DNA of 64,000 nucleotides from Setoptus koraiensis. Its lineage: Eukaryota; Arthropoda. Made by a program: the position numbers and the translations under genes. A model generated the notes under the pieces. It worked only from the letters and a program-made list of their open reading frames with translations, searched no databases and was not told the origin of the DNA. Position 1 is the first letter of the stretch; every line of letters begins with the position of its first letter. This document shows, piece after piece, positions 34,401 through 45,474 of the stretch. The stretch covers positions 6,324,001 through 6,388,000 of the forward strand of contig CM106585.1 in assembly GCA_048013815.1 (NCBI GenBank), written 5' to 3'.

Positions 34401-35903
34401 ATGCAGGCCTGCTGTTTGCGTATTTTCCATGCTGCGGTGCGTATCGTGATGTGAATAAATGGTCATGACACACATATTGGACCACATCTGACACGCTGTA
34501 AGATTTCGATGATTTTTACATTGATCAATGGCAGATACAAGATTTTTAACAATAAATTCAGAAATGATTATCTTCGGCGTTTGTTTGATTCGATCCGACG
34601 AAAGCTCATTATTCAGATAGGCGGCATCGCCGTCTATATCATCAACTTGAGTTTCATCGTTGTCGAAGAATCTCACTCTGTTCAAAACATGTTGAGTTGT
34701 ATACTCTGATGTATCTATTGAACCACGATGGATTGTAGAGCCTATATCAATACCAGCCAAGATGTCACGACGATCTGTATACAAATCATTGGTGTCTAAG
34801 CCAACAACATTGTGAGACAGAGCCAAGAATTCATTCAATATTGCTTGGTGTGACTGATGAGTGAGACAAGTTCCAGCTAACAACGAGTATCCATCGCTCT
34901 CCTCGCATCGGCAACTCAACATGGGTCGACCGTTATCATTTTGCAACTCTCTCTGATTAGCTAAAAACGGATGATTGTTGCTATATTGATGCATCAATCT
35001 AGCAGAAAGCCTCTGCTGCTGAATGGGTGGTCTCAATATTATGCTTTCGTAACAAGGATCGCAGCGGAGCTCTAATTGGTTAGCTCTACTACCGTTCGGA
35101 CACTGATGACAATATTTTTCCAGTTGTCCATTTTCATTGAGCCGCTCATTGATAAATGCATTCTTCAAATGATCACAATTATCCAAACACGTCACCCTAG
35201 GTGCATATTCTTTATCCGGATCTATGGAATCCTTTACAGTTATATTTGTTGACGTTGGAATCTCGGTAACATTGGTCTCATTGGACGAGGTAGCAGTGGC
35301 AGGTCTTACAAGTGACATCCACAATGATGCAGGTTTTGGTGTTGTTAATGTTGTTGAACCTGTTAAGCTATTTTCTGTCAGATTTCTCGCTTCTTTCTGG
35401 TCGTGTTGATAAACATTATTTTGCAAACATTTGGCACATTCGTAACCACTTATTGATGTAACTGTATACTCAGGACACTTAAAACACCTGAAAAGATACC
35501 TGTTGTCTCCGCGTGTTTTGAAATAACCCTCTGGACATCTGCAGCTGAAGTGGTCGAGACTTGAGTGGAGAAAGTTTCCGGTTTCTTTAGCCTCACTTTT
35601 GAAAGAGCTATCAGTGGTGCCATCATCTGGTGACTCCGGTAACAAAGGACTGTCTCCATTAAAATTAATGAGAGTGTAATCATTTGAGTATCTTGAATCC
35701 TGTGCTGATCTGGTTTCTACAATGAGGATATTATCGGAACAATTGCTGCATATCATTTGTGTAGAATCATAATATTGATCTTTCAGACAATCCTCTGGTA
35801 AGACCAGTGTTTCAATAGAATCTGCTTCTACGCTGTTGATTGCTACTAAATCGAATAAGGCGAGCAGAACTAATAACGAAGCTTTCGTGTACGAGTTGAT
35901 CAT
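31475..35903 (-). CDS. TMEM67: Meckelin (TMEM67/MKS3), ciliary transition-zone membrane protein
   Basis: Four exons on the minus strand: 32865-35903, 32557-32772, 31797-32289 and 31475-31698; 1,323 residues. All borders are GT-AG with phases 0, 0, 1. Meckelin is a Frizzled-like multi-pass protein of the ciliary transition zone (MKS complex). A signal peptide (ASLLVLLALFDLVAI) is followed by a cysteine-rich extracellular part with CSNC, CRCPEGYF, CFKCPEYT and CHQCPNGS, then ~500 non-cysteine residues, and from ~800 a membrane region. The C-terminus matches closely: EFIDLCSICN - ISLFGMLYPKYGYYIHGRS, LCSKRGLAPNTDQQTF, FIDHGFKDLDYTIRDK, HFYNDG and KALIDDKFLVY. Human meckelin is 995 residues; the excess here is in the extracellular part. 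Confidence 0.94.
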
Positions 35904-37565
35904 TTTGTATGCACTATAACAAAAACGTCTCCTTAGCGAAGAACTGCAGAATTTAAAAACAAGATAACGACCTACTATAAGAACATGGCTAGTTACGTAA
36001 GTTAGATCCTGTCCCTGTAAACACTGTTCTGAAGAGGTAAAACATATTCAGAGGTATCTTGAGAGATAATCGCATGTGATAGATCTTTATCCATTCGTAT
36101 ATCTACAATATAGTTCTATCTATGAGTTTGCCTAGTGGTCATAGTTCACCTTGTGATGATGCTACTAGAAGCGTAAAAATGGTTGCCTAGTTACCAACGG
36201 CATTGCGCAGACAAAACCGCATAAAGTAGCCGAGTGATGCATGCTCGTGTATGTTAATTATATGACCAATGGTAGTCAGGTGCACCTGAGAGATGCGAAA
36301 TATATAATTGAAGTAGCAGCACAATAGATGGTAACCATTCCCTTCCAACGGGCCATGAATTTTTTTTTTTTTTTCGGTAAAAAACTGCAACCCGTGTTCT
36401 ACTACTGCGACACTACCGATGAATTGCCATGTTAATGAGTGTATCTGCATGATGAAGCGAAGTCTCTCATCGAGCAACCATACAATTTATGACGGGACAT
36501 TGGATATGATCTTTTGTGGCATGTCAGATAGTTGAGGACTTGACATTTATGGACCATTGTAATCATTAATCGAATGCAGATATGACTGTGTATCTTTATT
36601 TTATGTCTCTCGTTTCAGGGTCGTTTCATGATCCAAAGTGTGCCGTCTTTTACACAAGAGCTAGCATCATACAAAAACTAGACACAGCAGAGACCACTAT
36701 ATTTCCACAATGTTGTTCTCACAAGCTGATACTCTTTGATACTGATAATGAAACGACACTGGCATGACCTTGAGCATGGAACTCTCTCAACCGAAAATAA
36801 AAACACATCACAATGATGCTCATAAACTATGCATAAGCATAGTAAATTCACTTTGAAGTGCACTCCCTGAGTGCGCCATAACGATGACGCACCGAGTGAC
36901 ATCGCTGGCAAGCTCGCTTGCTTGCAGCTCACGGGCTCGGGCTTGAGATGTAGCCACAAACCCGTGGTCGGTGGTTTCGCTTCGGAGCGAGGGCAGGGAT
37001 CGCCTTTGAGCAAATTTTCCAATATCGGGGGTCGTAAATTTTCGTCAGACAATTTTATTATCGCTGGCAACCGTAGTTGTCACGTACTGTTTTCGCGTGC
37101 TACAGTCATTTCTTTTGCCCATGCAAACAAGTTTCAAACTGCTGCTGCTGGTTGTGCGAGTTTCGCTCAGTTCAGCCGACGAGATTTCACATTGTCAGGG
37201 CATCTTTGGCTTTGCCAGGCCGAGAGTCTGAGATTTTACTGGAGTTTCTTTGTCAGGTTTTTTCTCAAGAAAAACGGTGACACTCTGAGACGGAATCAGG
37301 GCCCGCGAGTCTAACAAGCTGGCCCCAATATTGCGCGAGTGCGCATGCTGCTGCAGTGTCACGTCCGAACGCAAGGGTATTCTTCTATGATATTAACAAG
37401 GGCATTTAGGGCTCGCTCTTCGGTATCCAGCAGTGGTAGCTAGCGAAAAGATCCAACTGGCGCTTCGAGACAGTAAATGAGGAATACCGTTCGAGAGCTG
37501 CAAGTCACTGAGATCCACCATTAACAATATAAATAACAATCACGGCCGTCGCAGAGTGTGCGATT

Positions 37566-37589
37566 CAATACCTCGCCGTCGAGGTATTG
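37566..37589. repeat. Perfect 10-bp inverted repeat
   Basis: caatacctcg, a 4-base ccgt loop, then cgaggtattg. It lies at the edge of the CpG-richer patch upstream of 14-3-3 epsilon and could be a dimeric factor site. Confidence 0.6.
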
Positions 37590-38070
37590 CGCATCAGAAA
37601 AGTCAACGCCCAAATTAACGCTGCTGTCATGACATAAACATGCCCAGACCGCCATTGTGTTATCGTGATGGTAGCAACCACTTTCCAGGTGAAGCTACCA
37701 TAAGTTACTATTACCTCGCTACTTGAACTATTACTGTGGCAACATTGTCATTATATTTACTGTAGTAACACCGATGCTCGATATCTATTATTATCTATTG
37801 TTGTTATTAACAAAATTGTAAAACATTAACATTATTATTATTGCTACATTGTTTTTGTTGTTGTCGCCATTTCAATCGATATAAAATATCGCCAATCAGA
37901 TGTTAAATCAATGTACTCATCGGCAAAGTGTAAAATCGAGTGATGGCAATCATATCGATCAGCAGCAATATCTCCCATCTGTTTGACAGGACATGATCAG
38001 TTTCTTAGGTGTGCATCATTATCACTGAAGAAGAGAGAAAAAAAAATACTCACATCATTTGACATCTCAC

Positions 38071-38090
38071 ATAATAATAATAATAATAAA
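38071..38090. repeat. ATA trinucleotide microsatellite
   Basis: Six copies of ATA in the probable 5' UTR of the 14-3-3 gene. Confidence 0.8.
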
Positions 38091-38315
38091 CTGACAAATT
38101 TTACAATATCCTCTCTACGGATCAACACATGTGTGTCTATAAACTGGCTATTCGACGGGCGTTGTTATTATTAACGGAAATTGAATTACAAACTGTCAAC
38201 AGCAATACCAGAGCAGTCAACAATATCATCATAATCTACAGCATAACATAGTATTATCCAGACTGTCAATCAATTCATTGACCATACAAAATTACTCGTT
38301 GCCAAGTATAACACA

Positions 38316-39095
38316 ATGTTATCCACCAACAGCAGCCCAAATGGCTCGGTCAGTGTTAATGAAGAAAGATTCAATTTAGTTTATTTGGCCATACTGAGTG
38401 AACAAGCGGAACGATACGATGAAATGGTAAATTACGTCAGAGATATTGCCTCAAAATACAAGGACCTCACCGTGGAGGAGCGCAATCTATTATCTGTCGC
38501 CTACAAGAATGTTGTTGGAGCTAGGCGGGCGTCATGGCGTGTCATTCACAGCATTGAATTAAAGACTTTAAACGACAGTCAACCAGACATAGTCACAAGC
38601 TACAGGCTTAAATTGGAAGAAGAACTGAGAAAATGCTGCAATGAAATATTGGATTTAGTCAATAACAATCTGATACCGGTGGCCACCAGTGGCGAATCCA
38701 AGGTGTTTTACTTCAAAATGAAAGGGGACTACTACAGATATCTGGCGGAATTTCTTACTGGCACGGAGAGGAAGGAAGCAGCAGATAATGCCCTCATGAC
38801 ATACAAAACTGCTTCTGACATTGCCCTCATTGAACTACCACCAACTCATCCGATCAGGTTAGGTTTGGCTTTGAATTTCTCAGTATTCTATTATGAAATT
38901 ATGGGGGCCCCGGAGCGTTCGTGCAGATTAGCCAAGCAAGCTTTTGATGATGCTATAGCTGAATTGGACACTCTTTCCGAGGAGAGCTACAAAGATTCAA
39001 CAATCATAATGCAACTGCTCAGAGACAATCTGAATCTTTGGATGGCCCAACAGAACAACGATAACGGCGATGCAAATGAGATGATGGAAAACTGA
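38316..39095 (+). CDS. YWHAE: 14-3-3 epsilon
   Basis: Single exon, 259 residues (human epsilon 255). 14-3-3 proteins dimerise and bind phosphoserine motifs to control signalling. The signature [20 protein letters not shown] and the C-terminal [18 protein letters not shown] are intact. Phosphopeptide-binding residues are visible: a Lys in the YKNVVGARR helix, Arg of ARRASWR, and RY in [11 protein letters not shown]. Epsilon features are [18 protein letters not shown] near the start and the C-terminal acidic tail. An N-terminal Ser/Asn-rich extension of ~13 residues replaces the usual short start. No intron, unlike most animal 14-3-3 genes, which could mean intron loss or a retrocopy origin; the promoter side shows no sign of a recent copy. 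Confidence 0.96.
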   Translation: MLSTNSSPNGSVSVNEERFNLVYLAILSEQAERYDEMVNYVRDIASKYKDLTVEERNLLSVAYKNVVGARRASWRVIHSIELKTLNDSQPDIVTSYRLKLEEELRKCCNEILDLVNNNLIPVATSGESKVFYFKMKGDYYRYLAEFLTGTERKEAADNALMTYKTASDIALIELPPTHPIRLGLALNFSVFYYEIMGAPERSCRLAKQAFDDAIAELDTLSEESYKDSTIIMQLLRDNLNLWMAQQNNDNGDANEMMEN

Positions 39096-39804
39096 TCCAC
39101 CTACAACATTCCTTGTTTGCCCAATGCTTTTTTTTTACTTTCCATCTTATATGCTAATCAATGTATTATTGAGATGATTGTGATATTGGAAAACTTTATT
39201 ATGTAATAGTATTAGAATAGTGATTGTTACTATACTTGTTATAATTGTACGTATGCCAATATATATAATCCAACATGAAATGAGACATCAGCAATTGTAT
39301 TAACTGCATTTTACTCTGTCAATCGCCACCAATCAAGTCATTTTATACCTAACAACCAATAGTTATTATGGCAGTTTCCTCAAGTTTATAGAGAAATTGT
39401 AATAGATCTAAATACTAACTATAGCCGTGTTTGAATTTGTGACTCATAAACGCCCGTTACCTGTTTTTTTTTTCTTGGTTTTCTGTTTCTTACGATAAGT
39501 TGTTGTTGTACTTTTGTAAGATGTCGTATTCAGTGAGCAAATCAATGTATCGTTGGACTGACTGTAACATTGGAAAAGTTTATTATGTAAAGTGGAATCG
39601 GGATTGGTTATAATATACTTGGTACAATTATTCGTCGGCCGGTATATATTCTATTTTAAAGTGGGATTATGCGTTAGCGATCGTATCAACGTAGAAAATC
39701 TATCATCATTTCATTACAACAGACGAACAGTAATTACCACCAACCAAGCTGTTTCCTGTATCTATTAGTCTTTGTTTTTACATTATAGGAAATAACAACT
39801 GATC
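39096..39804. other. 14-3-3 epsilon 3' region with diverged tandem duplication
   Basis: About 700 bases between convergent stop codons with no gene. It contains two diverged copies of a ~200-base segment (see the repeat entry). No canonical AATAAA was found for the 14-3-3 transcript; ATTATGTAAT-type sequences may serve. Confidence 0.55.
39156..39765. repeat. Diverged direct duplication, ~200 bp, offset ~384 bp
   Basis: The stretches starting at 39156 (aatcaatgtattattg) and 39540 (aatcaatgtatcgttg) align over about 200 bases. Shared blocks include attggaaaa-tttattatgtaa, gattg-ta---tatacttg, ggtatatat-like and ccaccaa-caag. Identity is imperfect throughout, with small gaps, so the duplication is old. 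Both copies probably lie within or just after the 14-3-3 3' UTR. Confidence 0.6.
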
Positions 39805-41386
39805 CTATGCCCCGAATATTATAACTTGATATAGAGTTTCGATAGAGTTTAGTCCATTGGCAACATTCAAAGCCGAGCAACGATAGATGCCATAATCGGC
39901 AAGACGCGGTTCGGTTATGGTCAGAGTAGATGTTGCTGGACCATTCTCTTGTTTGAATCTAAAATCCTTGGCCATATCGATCTCCTGCGTCCTACATTGG
40001 CTATTTGCACAGTTAAAAGGGGGCTTGACTTTTCCATTGGACACCTGAGTGGCGTTGTAAGATCCTACAAACTTGACCCACAATGGTCTCTGCAAATATT
40101 TCGTCGGTGAAAAGAGTCAGAGATTAGTGACAGATTTGCATTGTTACTCCGACGCATGAAAAGATATAAATTACTTACGTTTGTCAAGTCTATGGATTCA
40201 CCGAACGAACAACTCAGTTTGGCCTCGCGATTATTGACCGTTTGCACACTACCGAAGCCCACAAATCTGGGCTCTTGTAGTATAGTAAAACTTGAAGTAG
40301 ATGATAATTGTCGATTGTTGGTTTGATCTGCAATTTGTTTGAGAGATCCCTTAATGCCTTGCTTGGCCAATTGATGTGCTATCTTTGCGGGACTTTCAAC
40401 TAAGCCAGAGTACCAATCTGGGTAGCTGTATCCATACAATCTTTTGTTGTTGATTATGTCGAAACCACTAGTTGGGGATATATAGTTGGTCGATATTTGA
40501 GATGACGGTATACTAGGAAATTACATAGTTGAGGCAGTAAGTATTAGTTCGGTTGTTGTTTAATGAATGAAAAAGTCTAACGAATGCTCAAGCTATATAA
40601 AAATATTGAATAGTTTGGGCAATTCAATAGTCAAAAAGAAAACTAACAGCATTAGATTTGAAGCAGCATAGAGAACAAATGCAATAAAAGCAAAGGTAGG
40701 TTCAACCCTAAAGAGCCTATACATACTTTTTTGTCCCCCACTTGTTGATTCCACCGAATGGCTTATATGGATCGCCTCCAGCAATAGTTGTAGGTCGAGA
40801 CGAAACTGTCTTCTGTTCTATATACTCTTGTCCATCAACAGACAGAGGAACTGACCAGCCACCCGGAGGAGCGTAAGAAGACGGATTAGGATAAATGTTG
40901 GGATATCCAGAAATGGGGCTCATTTGAGGGGTGCCACCATAACCCAAACCAGGTCTGTAAAAGTTGTTGCCAAACTTCCAGTTCCAGCTCTTGCCGAACG
41001 ATGGTTTCTGATTCATCCATTTGGACCCAAATAGTGAACTTGACATTCGTTTTTTTTTTATAAGAATAAAGAAATCGGTTACCATAAAGAGCATCGCAAA
41101 TCAATAAATCCAATAGGTAGATTAGCTAATTGTAGTATGCTTACCTCATCGAAGTTGGCTGCTGACCCATGAAAGGATTCACAGGATACCAATTGCTCGG
41201 TCCGGGTCGTGCAAGAGTCTGAGTGGCCAACTGATTGGGATAGCCTTTCTTGCTCATGGACGACAAACAATTGAAGATAGCTTTGGTCTCTTTCACTAAT
41301 ATTACATGATTTGCGAACATTACAATACCAGTGAGTAAAATAAATTTTCTAGCAATTAACGATTCTTGCTGCTTATGTATTCTCAT
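39805..41386 (-). CDS. Secreted single-Ig-domain protein, four exons
   Basis: Exons on the minus strand are 41145-41386, 40727-41038, 40179-40512 and 39805-40089, joined in phases 2, 2, 0; 390 residues. Residues 1-36 give a basic start and hydrophobic core (KFILLTGIVMFANHVILV) typical of a signal peptide or anchor. Residues ~70-185 are Pro/Gly/Tyr-rich low complexity. The C-terminal ~120 residues form an Ig fold: LSCSFG with the first cysteine, RPLWVKF in the core-Trp position, STLTI, and the hallmark DYGIYRC. The Ig domain is split by the phase-0 intron. An extra cysteine pair (NCANSQC) lies in the middle strand region. I do not recognise a named family. The splice model rests on phase and GT-AG signals; the acceptor of exon 2 (GTCAAG) is weak. 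Confidence 0.72.
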
Positions 41387-43932
41387 TTTGAATGACCGAC
41401 TGTTCTTATTGGAATCTTGATTAGTAGGCACGCTCTAGCTTTAGGATTTAATCAGTTAGTGGAAGTTAGTTAGATTTGTGTTCAATTTTAATTCACTCTT
41501 AAGATAGATATATAAATGAACGTATTTTTTCGTTGGTATTAATTCATGAATACGATTCATGCCACTTGATTTGAATAAGTCGAAAAAAGATTGTGATGGT
41601 AGATCAATTGAACTTTCCACCATAGTGCTAATGAAACTTTTCACTAAGATTATGCTTTGTTGATTTTGCTTGTCGATTGGATACACAGTTCTAGCAATGT
41701 TGAATATTTAACTTGATTCTTTACTTTCTACTGAGATTATATCCATCTCAGCCAGGTTGTAGGTGTATGACCAATGATCTTGGCAAATATAGAGAGAAAA
41801 GATATGTCGGTAAACATTACACAGTTTAATGACGTTTGTAAGTGTTCTGTGGATAAACCATGTTGTCGTTAATTTGACTGGATACTCTAGGATATAAAAT
41901 TTATTTTCTGATAAGATTTATATTTTTCCTCTATATGATGTTGTTAATAAATTATCATTTTGGAGAAAAAGTGTTGTTTGATTAGTTAGATACATATAAC
42001 AATTAACGCCCATTTTGTTTATTCTAGAATCAAGGTAGAAACAGACATCCCTTAATTTTATAGCCAGAGTAGTCTATATACAGAAAGAAGCTATCAGCAA
42101 CGAGGTAGGCATGTTCTATAACAGCTTTCCCCATCAGTCAAAATATCAATATCTACATTTCTATATATATAAATATATGTATATACAGCTAGTCTATGAA
42201 TACAGGTAGATATAGGCATGCACATGCTAGTGAACAGTATGAGTATAAGGGATACGGATAGTAGGAAAGGTCAAATTAACTTGTTGGTCAAACTATCGAT
42301 TGTTATAGGCCCTCTTGCTTGATGTCACCTAGTGCCATTAATCCAAATCAAACAAACAGTAAGGCAAGCAAGTGACAGTCGATTATGTATATAAATTAAG
42401 TTTCTCCAAGTTGAACGTTTAACTACATAACATGTAATTGTTAATTTGAAAAGACTTTTATGGTACATCAGAAAGTCTTTTCATTTCTCTTTCACACATA
42501 GCGCAAAGAATCTGGCAAACTTCTTTCGGTATAGACGTTAAAACTTCTAACTTCAAACAGCAAGGTTATTCCAACAACGTGATGCATGATCTCTGGGATG
42601 TCAAAGACGATGAACAGATGGAAGAAAGTTGGAAGAGGGAAAAAGAAACGATTGATAGACAACATAATAGAATCTAGCCTTCGCTTATTCTTCACTAAAC
42701 ACCTATCAATTTACAACAAATAGGTTATTCATTTGTCCAACTATTTGTTTGTTCACATTACTACATCAACCGATGTTGATAATTTATACCATAATAACAT
42801 TAACACGAACAACCTTATATCCGAACAATCCCTTTCTCTTGGTCAGTCACTTTGTCGATGAGTCTCCCCGCTTTTCTACGTGCTTTATTCTGATTCTAGT
42901 AACACAAACCAAGCTAGCCATTCCGTTGATACCTGTTGCGCTGTTGTTTGCACTTGCTGTATAGACTGGTCCAGTAGAATCCCACCGCCAACATCAGTTT
43001 TAGTTACAAATAGTAATCAACAAAAGGACATACAACCAGTTATGCGATCACCTCCACCAGCTAACTGGTCATGCATGCACAACGACACATCCGATACATC
43101 GGCCAGAAAGGTGGCCAAACGGTCAAATGTTTGCATCAATTGTTTGCATAAGTCCCATTCAAATGTCATAACAAGTGTCAACAAAACAGTTATGCAATGT
43201 TACCGGGTGAAAGTTTATAATTGTTTCACCCAGGTTGATCTTGTACTCAATTTCGGTAGTTGGACAGAAAATGAATGAACTATGTAGTCGTTTCATTTAC
43301 AGTTGTTACACCAAACATTAACAACAGTTTTATCATGCTAATAGAGATCTAACGATGAAGACTTTTTTTCTTCCATTCTGTCTCTCCCCCTGTGGCAACT
43401 GTTCGGGTCAAGCAAGTTTCAAGGTGTCGTGAATAGAATGATCTTGAAGTTGCCCTGGTGAACTCGGTCTTGAAACACATTAGATTGTTTTGTTGATGCC
43501 TTCGTCTTTCTTTGTCGTATTTTCTTTTCATTGATCCAATAAAGACGAGAAGCTGATATCAAACAAGGCTTGTATGTAATTAACATCTTGCTAGATAGGT
43601 ATTTGATATCGAACAAATCCCTACGACCCAAAATCATAGCCTATTAATCATGAGCGTCCATGGAGATACGTTGCGCAAGTTGGTGGAATGTGCTGCGCTT
43701 TTCTTTATTTCGAACATATGATTGCTAGAAACAAATAAATATGGTCCGATTGTAAACATTGAGCTTTCACTTTATATTGACAGTTTTTACATGAAACATA
43801 AATAAATCACATTTATTAATTAAATACAATTCACAGGATATTCTCATCTAGATTGAAGGGAAAAATCAAAAACTGAAAGCGGCATCACAATTTATACGGC
43901 ATACAGCCTAAAATATCTACAACGTTACCATC
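41387..43932. other. Long spacer before RBM22
   Basis: About 2.5 kb, AT-rich, with no supportable gene. The longest open frame (42880-43278, 132 codons) and an overlapping hydrophobic one (42749-42964) have no start context, splice partner or motif that would make them convincing. A TA-rich patch lies at about 42160-42185. Confidence 0.5.
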
Positions 43933-44712
43933 ATGTCCATGTCGAAGGGTGCTTGCACTTACAATCGACAAGTCTGGGAGGATTCTCAGTTTCCCATACT
44001 GTGTGAGACATGTCTGGGGGACAATTCATATATGAGAATGATGGTCGATAGATATGGCCGCGAGTGCAAAATATGTTCCAGACCATTCACCACTTATAGA
44101 TGGTGCCCAGGGCCCAGGATGCGGTATAAGAAAACTGAAATTTGTCAAACATGCTCTCGTGCTAAAAATGTCTGTCAAACGTGTTTACTTGATCTAGCAT
44201 ATAATTTACCTGTACAAGTCAGGGATCAGCTACTTGAGATCAAGGATGATATACCAAAATCAGATGTAAATCGTGAGTATTACTCGCAAAATCTTGAACG
44301 AGAAATGGAAAAGAAATCTGCGGACGCACTGGCCGAACCATTCGACCCAAGAATGGCTTGTACCTCTTCCTCTGCTGTAACCGTACCAGGCAAGGCACCA
44401 CCACCATCGGCTGCTCTGGCAAAGCTGGCTAGAAAAAATCCCTATTACCAGCGCAATCGACCTCATATATGTTCTTTCTGGGTGAAGGGAGAGTGCAAGA
44501 GAGGCGAAGAGTGCCCGTTTAGGCACGAGAAACCATCTGATCCAGACGACCCACTGAGTAACCAAAACATGAAGGATAGATACTATGGTCACAAGGATCC
44601 AGTCGCGGAGAGGATGTTGGGTCGTGCAGCAGAACAAGCCAAGAAACGTGCAGAAGAAAGAGAGGCTGCCAAACAGAGAGATTCGAGTGGGCCTTCGACG
44701 TCGAAGGGCTAG
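43933..44712 (+). CDS. RBM22: RBM22-like spliceosomal protein lacking the RRM
   Basis: Single exon, 259 residues against ~420 in human RBM22. RBM22 contacts the U6 internal stem-loop and pre-mRNA at the spliceosome's active site. The N-terminal half is very well conserved: [59 protein letters not shown] and [13 protein letters not shown]. The CCCH finger [19 protein letters not shown] is intact at ~180-198, followed by [19 protein letters not shown]. The conserved sequence stops at [11 protein letters not shown], just where the RRM should begin, and is replaced by a short Ala/Glu/Lys-rich tail ending STSKG. The stop is followed by ATTAAA (44755-44760) and a convergent gene, so no room is left for an RRM exon. 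Confidence 0.93.
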   Translation: MSMSKGACTYNRQVWEDSQFPILCETCLGDNSYMRMMVDRYGRECKICSRPFTTYRWCPGPRMRYKKTEICQTCSRAKNVCQTCLLDLAYNLPVQVRDQLLEIKDDIPKSDVNREYYSQNLEREMEKKSADALAEPFDPRMACTSSSAVTVPGKAPPPSAALAKLARKNPYYQRNRPHICSFWVKGECKRGEECPFRHEKPSDPDDPLSNQNMKDRYYGHKDPVAERMLGRAAEQAKKRAEEREAAKQRDSSGPSTSKG

Positions 44713-44821
44713 TTGACAATTTCATTCATTGTATATATTTGTACATTCGAGTAAATTAAAGATATCACTACGGTTTACATACATACTGTACCAAGTAGCC
44801 TCTTGTATTCATACTGTATGT

Positions 44822-45474
44822 TCATTCATTCATTTCGGCTGCTATTTTATTGAGATCATCCAAAAGCAAACTCAATCTGGCCTTGCTGGCCAATACTGAA
44901 AAGTCAGTCAGCGAGTCGTCTAACGCGGACTTTACTTTGAGGTCCATTTTGACGATGTCCTCTGTAACTGATGAACACTGAGCGTCCAAGATGGAGTCCA
45001 GTCTGAGGCATTGACTGACCAACGATTGTCGGATTGTTTCGAATTCGCTGGCATAAACTTTACAAAGAGCTTGGGCATGCTCTTTCGGTAGGCCCAATTG
45101 TTGGAGTTCATCGTTTAGTATTTCGACGCTTACATCGTGAGAGCAAGCACTTTTAGCTGTGAATAGAAGAGCTGAGAGGCAGAGCTCTAAATCATTTTGT
45201 TGATACTGGCCAGCGCTAGCCAATTGGTGGATAATCTCATTATTGACTCGTCCATTGTGTATACTGGAAAGTGCCTCTTTGAACAAAGCCCTAAATTTGA
45301 GCACTGTCATTTTAGAGGCGAAGGCAATCTGAGCCAGCACCCAATCAGGGCAGTCGAGCCCGCCACAAAAGAAGAACCTCTGCAATGTGGGACATTTCAG
45401 ACATAATATCAGTCTTGGGCTATGAGTGAATTGCGTATGATAGTTGTGGTTGCTGTTTGGTTTAAACTTACCAT
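44822..45474 (-). CDS. COMMD4: COMM domain-containing protein 4
   Basis: Two exons on the minus strand: 45472-45474, which codes only the start ATG, and 44822-45379; 186 residues. COMMD proteins form the ten-subunit Commander/CCC ring for endosomal cargo recycling. The first exon junction (ATG|GTAAGT ... TTGCAG|AGG) yields MRFFFCGGLDCPDWVLAQI, which matches the family's MRFRFCGDLDCPDWVLAEI start, so the model is strong. LQQLGLPKEHAQALCKVY is the conserved centre; the last ~70 residues are the COMM domain, here with fewer of the expected tryptophan/leucine landmarks. It is convergent with RBM22, with 109 bases between stop codons. Confidence 0.92.

Larger units (their letters stand above)
35904..38315. 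promoter_or_regulatory. Long divergent spacer between meckelin and 14-3-3 epsilon
   Basis: About 2.4 kb between divergent start codons. The first kilobase is AT-rich with a T15 run near 36359-36374. From ~36860 to ~37400 the sequence is GC- and CpG-richer and holds a 147-codon frame (36871-37314) without recognisable protein features. A perfect 10-bp inverted repeat sits at 37566-37589. The last 500 bases are AT-rich with an ATA microsatellite (38071-38090) and are the likely 14-3-3 5' UTR and promoter. Confidence 0.5.

Noticed and set aside
36871-37314. 147-codon frame in the CpG-richer patch upstream of 14-3-3 epsilon
   Set aside because: Overlaps frames on the other strand, shows no domain or known motif, and the patch's composition alone explains its length.
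42880-43278. 132-codon frame upstream of RBM22
   Set aside because: Cysteines are present but in no known pattern; no signal peptide, poor start context and no splice or poly(A) support.
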